Source: Fretibacterium sp. (GTDB lineage Bacteria > Synergistota > Synergistia > Synergistales > Aminobacteriaceae). From it: DNA of 8,871 nt. The position numbers and the translations under genes are program-made. The stretch covers positions 1 to 8,871 of the forward strand of contig JAEEGY010000205.1 in assembly GCA_016280565.1 (NCBI GenBank), in the 5' to 3' direction. Positions 5,958-8,871 of the stretch are shown piece by piece. Positions within the stretch are counted from its first letter, which is position 1. Every line of letters begins with the position of its first letter. Below the pieces are notes generated by a model. It was given only the letters and a program-made list of their open reading frames with translations, was not told where the DNA came from and ran no database searches.

Positions 5958-6512
5958 TTACGCCTCCCTGACCGTCCGGACGTCCTTCAGGTGGCGCCAT
6001 TTGCCCGCGTAATCCAGCCCATAGCCCACAACAAAGGCGTCCGGGATGTTGAAGCCGCAGTAGTCCACCTCCACCTCCGTCTCCCGCCGCTCGCTCTTGT
6101 CCAGCAGCACGCAGGTCCGGAGGCTGGCCGGATTCCGGGAGTGCAGCAAATCAAGGAGGTAGGCAAACGTCCGGCCCGTGTCCACGATGTCCTCCACCAC
6201 CAGCACATTCTTCCCCTCGATGTTCGTCTTGAGGTCGTGGAAGATGCGCACCACACCGCTGCTCTTTGTGCTGTTGCCGTAGGACGAGACAGACATGAAG
6301 TCCACCCGCACATCCATATCCTCCGGCAGCTCCCGCACCAGGTCTGTCAGGAAAAACACCGCCCCGGTCAGGATGCCGACGACGACCAGCTCCTTCTTCC
6401 CGCTGGCGTCCGCGGGGGTGTCCGCTGCGACCTTCGCTGCCAGCTCCACCGTCTTCTTCGCGATCTCCCCGCGGGAGATCAGCACATCGTCAAGCGTGTA
6501 TTTCTTCTCCAT
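5958..6512 (-). CDS. hpt: Hypoxanthine (guanine) phosphoribosyltransferase
   Basis: Salvages hypoxanthine and probably guanine: base + PRPP gives IMP or GMP + pyrophosphate, in the cytoplasm. The 184-residue product shows the full type I PRTase set: GILTGAVFF (47-54, PPi loop), SSYGN (76-80, flexible loop), the PRPP signature VLVVEDIVDTGRT (103-115) with E107, D108 and catalytic D111, LLDKSER (136-142) with purine-binding K139, and FVVGYGLDY (160-168). A GTG at 6518 is also in frame, but the ATG at 6512 is the better start: AGGAGGA (complement of 6522-6528) is 9 bases from the ATG and only 3 from the GTG. The start lies inside the end of tilS (23-base overlap), so translation is probably coupled. 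tilS-hpt is a widely conserved pair, often followed by ftsH; here a terminator follows instead. Confidence 0.95.
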   Translation of the reverse strand: MEKKYTLDDVLISRGEIAKKTVELAAKVAADTPADASGKKELVVVGILTGAVFFLTDLVRELPEDMDVRVDFMSVSSYGNSTKSSGVVRIFHDLKTNIEGKNVLVVEDIVDTGRTFAYLLDLLHSRNPASLRTCVLLDKSERRETEVEVDYCGFNIPDAFVVGYGLDYAGKWRHLKDVRTVREA

Positions 6513-7608
6513 TTTCACATGTCCTCCTCAAAGGATTATGCCCCCAGCGGATAACGCCGGGCCGTGTAACAACGTTAACCCACTTCATCCACTGGAAGTT
6601 AAAGGGCCCCTCCCGCACGATCAGCGCGGAGAGCTCCTCGATCCGACGGCGGGACAGAACAGGAAGCCCCAACCGCCGTCCGGCTGCCCGGATAACAAGA
6701 GCCCGCTCAAGCGGCGAGAGTTCTGCTATCTTTTTGCGGTCCAGGGTCAGCCCTCCGCCGTTGTCGTCCAGAAACGCCGCCTCCAGCAGGGCCGCCCCCC
6801 GCTGGTGCTCATCCTCGCGCCACAGGACCAGGTTCGCCGCGAAATCCGCCAGATGTTCCACCGCGCCGGCGTTCACACGCTCCTCAATCAGCGGCAGAAG
6901 CTCCAGACGGATGAAGTTTCGCGTGAAGGCGGTGTCGTTGTTCGTCTCGTCCTCGCGCCACGAAAGGCCCCTGACGCGCAGAAGATCCCGCAGAAACTCG
7001 CGCCTCAGCCCCAGCAGTGGACGTAGAAAGGGCCCACGCTGCTCGGGGATGCCCACAGCGCCGCGAGGGCCCGAACCGCGCAGGATGTTGAACAGCGCCG
7101 TCTCCGCCAGGTCGTCCCGGTTGTGCCCCGTGGCGATGCCCCAGGCTCCGCTGGACTCCGCCATGCTCATCAGTTCCCTATGCCGCATACGCCGCGCCGC
7201 CGTCTCCAGCGACTCCCCCTTCTCCCGCTCAGAGGAGACCTCCACCCGGCTCACGAGAAAGGGCAGCTTCCAGGTTTCAGACAGGGATTTGACAAAAGCC
7301 TCGTCCGCATCCGACGCTGCCCCCCGGAGGCCGTGGTTCACATGAGCCACGAGGAGCGGCCCGGCGTAGAGCCGCCGAAACAGCCACAGCAGCGCCACGG
7401 AGTCCCCCCCGCCCGAAACGGCCAGCATCAGAGGCTCTTTCGGGACATCGGGCAGCCAGCCCTGTTTTGTCCCCGTCTGCCAGAAATACTTCGTCAACGC
7501 GTGAAGGGAGAGGGGATAGGGAATGTCCCGGCTCTGCTCGCGGGAAAACGCCTCCGCTCCCAGGCGGTTCAGGGCGCGGCTGTAGAGTTTATACACACCC
7601 GCTTCCAT
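6490..7608 (-). CDS. tilS: tRNA(Ile)-lysidine synthase
   Basis: Converts C34 of the CAU anticodon of tRNA-Ile2 to lysidine with ATP and lysine, so the tRNA reads AUA and is charged with isoleucine; essential in most bacteria. The 372-residue protein has the N-type ATP pyrophosphatase loop SGGGDS (65-70), HVNHGLRG (89-96), ATGHNRDDLAET (159-170), ILRGSG (175-180), RPLL (196-199) and the TRNFIRLELLPLIE segment (229-242). These define TilS. The P-loop usually lies within 20-30 residues of the start; here about 64 residues precede it with no later ATG before M61, so the N-terminus is long. The C-terminal part after about 290 is shorter than in E. coli TilS (about 430 residues overall). ATG 7608 is one base after the slt stop (TGA at 7612-7610), with AAGG just ahead, so it is coupled to slt. 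Its last 23 bases overlap hpt. Confidence 0.95.
   Translation of the reverse strand: MEAGVYKLYSRALNRLGAEAFSREQSRDIPYPLSLHALTKYFWQTGTKQGWLPDVPKEPLMLAVSGGGDSVALLWLFRRLYAGPLLVAHVNHGLRGAASDADEAFVKSLSETWKLPFLVSRVEVSSEREKGESLETAARRMRHRELMSMAESSGAWGIATGHNRDDLAETALFNILRGSGPRGAVGIPEQRGPFLRPLLGLRREFLRDLLRVRGLSWREDETNNDTAFTRNFIRLELLPLIEERVNAGAVEHLADFAANLVLWREDEHQRGAALLEAAFLDDNGGGLTLDRKKIAELSPLERALVIRAAGRRLGLPVLSRRRIEELSALIVREGPFNFQWMKWVNVVTRPGVIRWGHNPLRRTCENGEEIHA
6522..6528 (-). promoter_or_regulatory. Ribosome binding site that fixes the hpt start
   Basis: On the - strand this reads AGGAGGA, inside the last codons of tilS. It is 9 bases from the ATG at 6512 but only 3 from the in-frame GTG at 6518, so hpt most likely begins at the ATG and the protein has 184 rather than 186 residues. 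Confidence 0.7.
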
Positions 7609-7609
7609 A

Positions 7610-8871
7610 TCACCTTGCCTTCTTTTTTCCCTTTTCGTCGTAGAGCATCCGGTAGATCTCTAAGTTGGCGGACACGCGCTGCACGTAGCCGCAGGTTTCC
7701 TCAAAGCGGATGGCCTCGATCCAGCGGTCCAGCGCCAGTCGATCGCCGCCGTCCTTCATCCACTTGCGGGCGTTGCCCCCGCCGGCGTTGTAGGCCGCCA
7801 TGATCCACTCCTTCCGCGAGAAGGACTTGCTGAGGGTGTTCAGGTGCGAAGTGCCCAGGCGGATGTTGTCGTTCACGTCCATGATGTCGTAGGTCGTGAG
7901 CCCCGCGCGTTTGGACTCGTCCTTAGCCGTGCCGGGCATGAGCTGCATCAGGCCGCTGGCCCCGGCGTGGCTCTTCGCGGAGGGCTGGAAAGCGCTCTCC
8001 TGCCGCATGATGGCCCAGACGAAGTTGTCCTCCACGTTATAGTCCTTCGCGGCGGCCTCCACCTGTGCCTTGAAGGGCCGGGGGTAAAGGGCCTCAAGCC
8101 CCGTGCGGTAGAGCGTCGTGCCGGAGCTGATCAAGGTCTCCAGGCGGCGGGCCTCGGCGTAGGTCTCCTCCAGGCCCAGCCAGCGTCCCAGTTTCAGCGC
8201 ACGGTAAAGTTCCTTTGCCGTGGCCTTGGGCCGGGAGAGTTTCAGCCGCGCGTATTGCATAAAGCCCCACTGCTCCAGCTCAGAGGGCGGGAGCGCCAGG
8301 GCGGGGTTGTCCCCGTCCACGATCTTAAGAGGCTGCTTCGTCAGCAGGCCGTAGATGGTGAGGGGATACTTGCGCTTCAGCAGCGCCAGGGTCTTGTCCG
8401 CCTCGGCCTTCCGGCCCGCCGCCCGCTGCGCGTGGGAGAGCCAGTAGAGGATGCGGGCCCGCCGCTGCGAGCTCACCCCCGGCGCATCCGCCAGTTTCCA
8501 CAGCCGCACGGCCTCTGCCGCGTTCCCGGCGTCCAGGTTCTTCCAGCCGCGACTCCACAGGATGTTGAAGGCGTAGGTCGTGTTGGGGAAGGACTGCAGG
8601 ATCTTGTTTCCCAGCGCGTCCTTGTACTTCTGCTGTTCCTTGCCCAGCAGGCCCACGAGGGAGAGCATGGCCCGGGCCTGGACGTTCCCCTTCCGCTCCC
8701 GCGCAACACGGTCCAGCACGGTCAGGCAGGAGGCCATCATGCCCTTGTCCTTCGCCAGCGCGGCGATGCGCCGCACGGAGGATTCGCCCCAGGCGTTGCC
8801 GGTGAGGGCCAGTGTGCCCCAGAGGTTCAGCGCCTCCTGGTTCTGCTTCAGCCGGGACAGGGACCACGCGC
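7610..8871 (-). CDS. slt: Soluble lytic murein transglycosylase (Slt-type, GH23), 5' end outside window
   Basis: Cleaves the MurNAc-GlcNAc bond of peptidoglycan, forming 1,6-anhydroMurNAc ends; acts in the periplasm. Only the C-terminal 420 or so codons are present and the frame runs off at 8871 with no stop, so the start, signal peptide and N-terminal part are not seen; a GTG at 8776-8774 is an internal valine codon, not a start. The visible N-terminal two-thirds is a superhelical, TPR-like region (for example AEAVRLWKLA and RARILYWLSHAQRAAGRKAE-like helices), as in the U/L domains of Slt70. The catalytic domain follows: RQES with catalytic Glu (codon 7999-7997), then GASGLMQLMPGTA, LGTSHL, AAYNAGGGNARKW and EETCGYVQRV, all hallmarks of GH23 Slt enzymes. 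The product ends in a basic KGKKKAR tail. One base separates its stop from tilS, so it probably heads or belongs to the slt-tilS-hpt unit. Confidence 0.93.
   Translation of the reverse strand, partial: AWSLSRLKQNQEALNLWGTLALTGNAWGESSVRRIAALAKDKGMMASCLTVLDRVARERKGNVQARAMLSLVGLLGKEQQKYKDALGNKILQSFPNTTYAFNILWSRGWKNLDAGNAAEAVRLWKLADAPGVSSQRRARILYWLSHAQRAAGRKAEADKTLALLKRKYPLTIYGLLTKQPLKIVDGDNPALALPPSELEQWGFMQYARLKLSRPKATAKELYRALKLGRWLGLEETYAEARRLETLISSGTTLYRTGLEALYPRPFKAQVEAAAKDYNVEDNFVWAIMRQESAFQPSAKSHAGASGLMQLMPGTAKDESKRAGLTTYDIMDVNDNIRLGTSHLNTLSKSFSRKEWIMAAYNAGGGNARKWMKDGGDRLALDRWIEAIRFEETCGYVQRVSANLEIYRMLYDEKGKKKAR

Overview
The window holds eight intact or near-intact protein genes in three transcription units, plus a decayed transporter remnant at the left edge. 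Coding density and G+C are high. Strong AGGAGG-type ribosome binding sites, a DUF5714 gene (a family I associate mainly with strict anaerobes and methanogens), a stand-alone Sfp-type phosphopantetheinyl transferase and the slt-tilS-hpt order suggest an anaerobic bacterium. An Slt-type lytic transglycosylase suggests a Gram-negative-like envelope. My best guess is a Synergistota-like lineage, but no single marker fixes the taxon and confidence is low. I saw no tRNA, rRNA, CRISPR array or transposase.

Left part (1-429): no intact gene. A reading frame around 177-386 resembles the C-terminal end of a dicarboxylate/amino acid:cation symporter. It is broken by stops and a likely frameshift at an 8-G run. 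An extended -10 promoter (384-392) lies at its right border and probably drives the next unit.

Unit 1 (+, 430-2994): an Sfp-type 4'-phosphopantetheinyl transferase, a YdjI-like SPFH/Band 7 protein with a C-terminal zinc ribbon, and a four-helix membrane protein with a helical cytoplasmic tail. Gaps are 6 and 15 bases, so the three are probably co-expressed. The last two look like a membrane-surveillance pair related in idea to the Bacillus subtilis YdjG-H-I/PspA system, but no PspA is present here. A two-tier hairpin followed by T tracts (3011-3078) closes the unit.

Unit 2 (+, 3097-5839): an exported HCxxGKDR-type tyrosine/lipid phosphatase, a long PfkB-family sugar or nucleoside kinase and a cysteine-rich DUF5714 protein, tightly spaced and ending in a strong bidirectional terminator (5856-5887). 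This is the least explained part of the window.

Unit 3 (-, 8871 to 5958): slt (its 5' end runs off the window), tilS and hpt, spaced or overlapping by a few bases. It covers peptidoglycan turnover, tRNA-Ile2 lysidine formation and purine salvage. It converges on unit 2 and shares the terminator. ftsH, which often follows tilS-hpt, is not next to hpt here.
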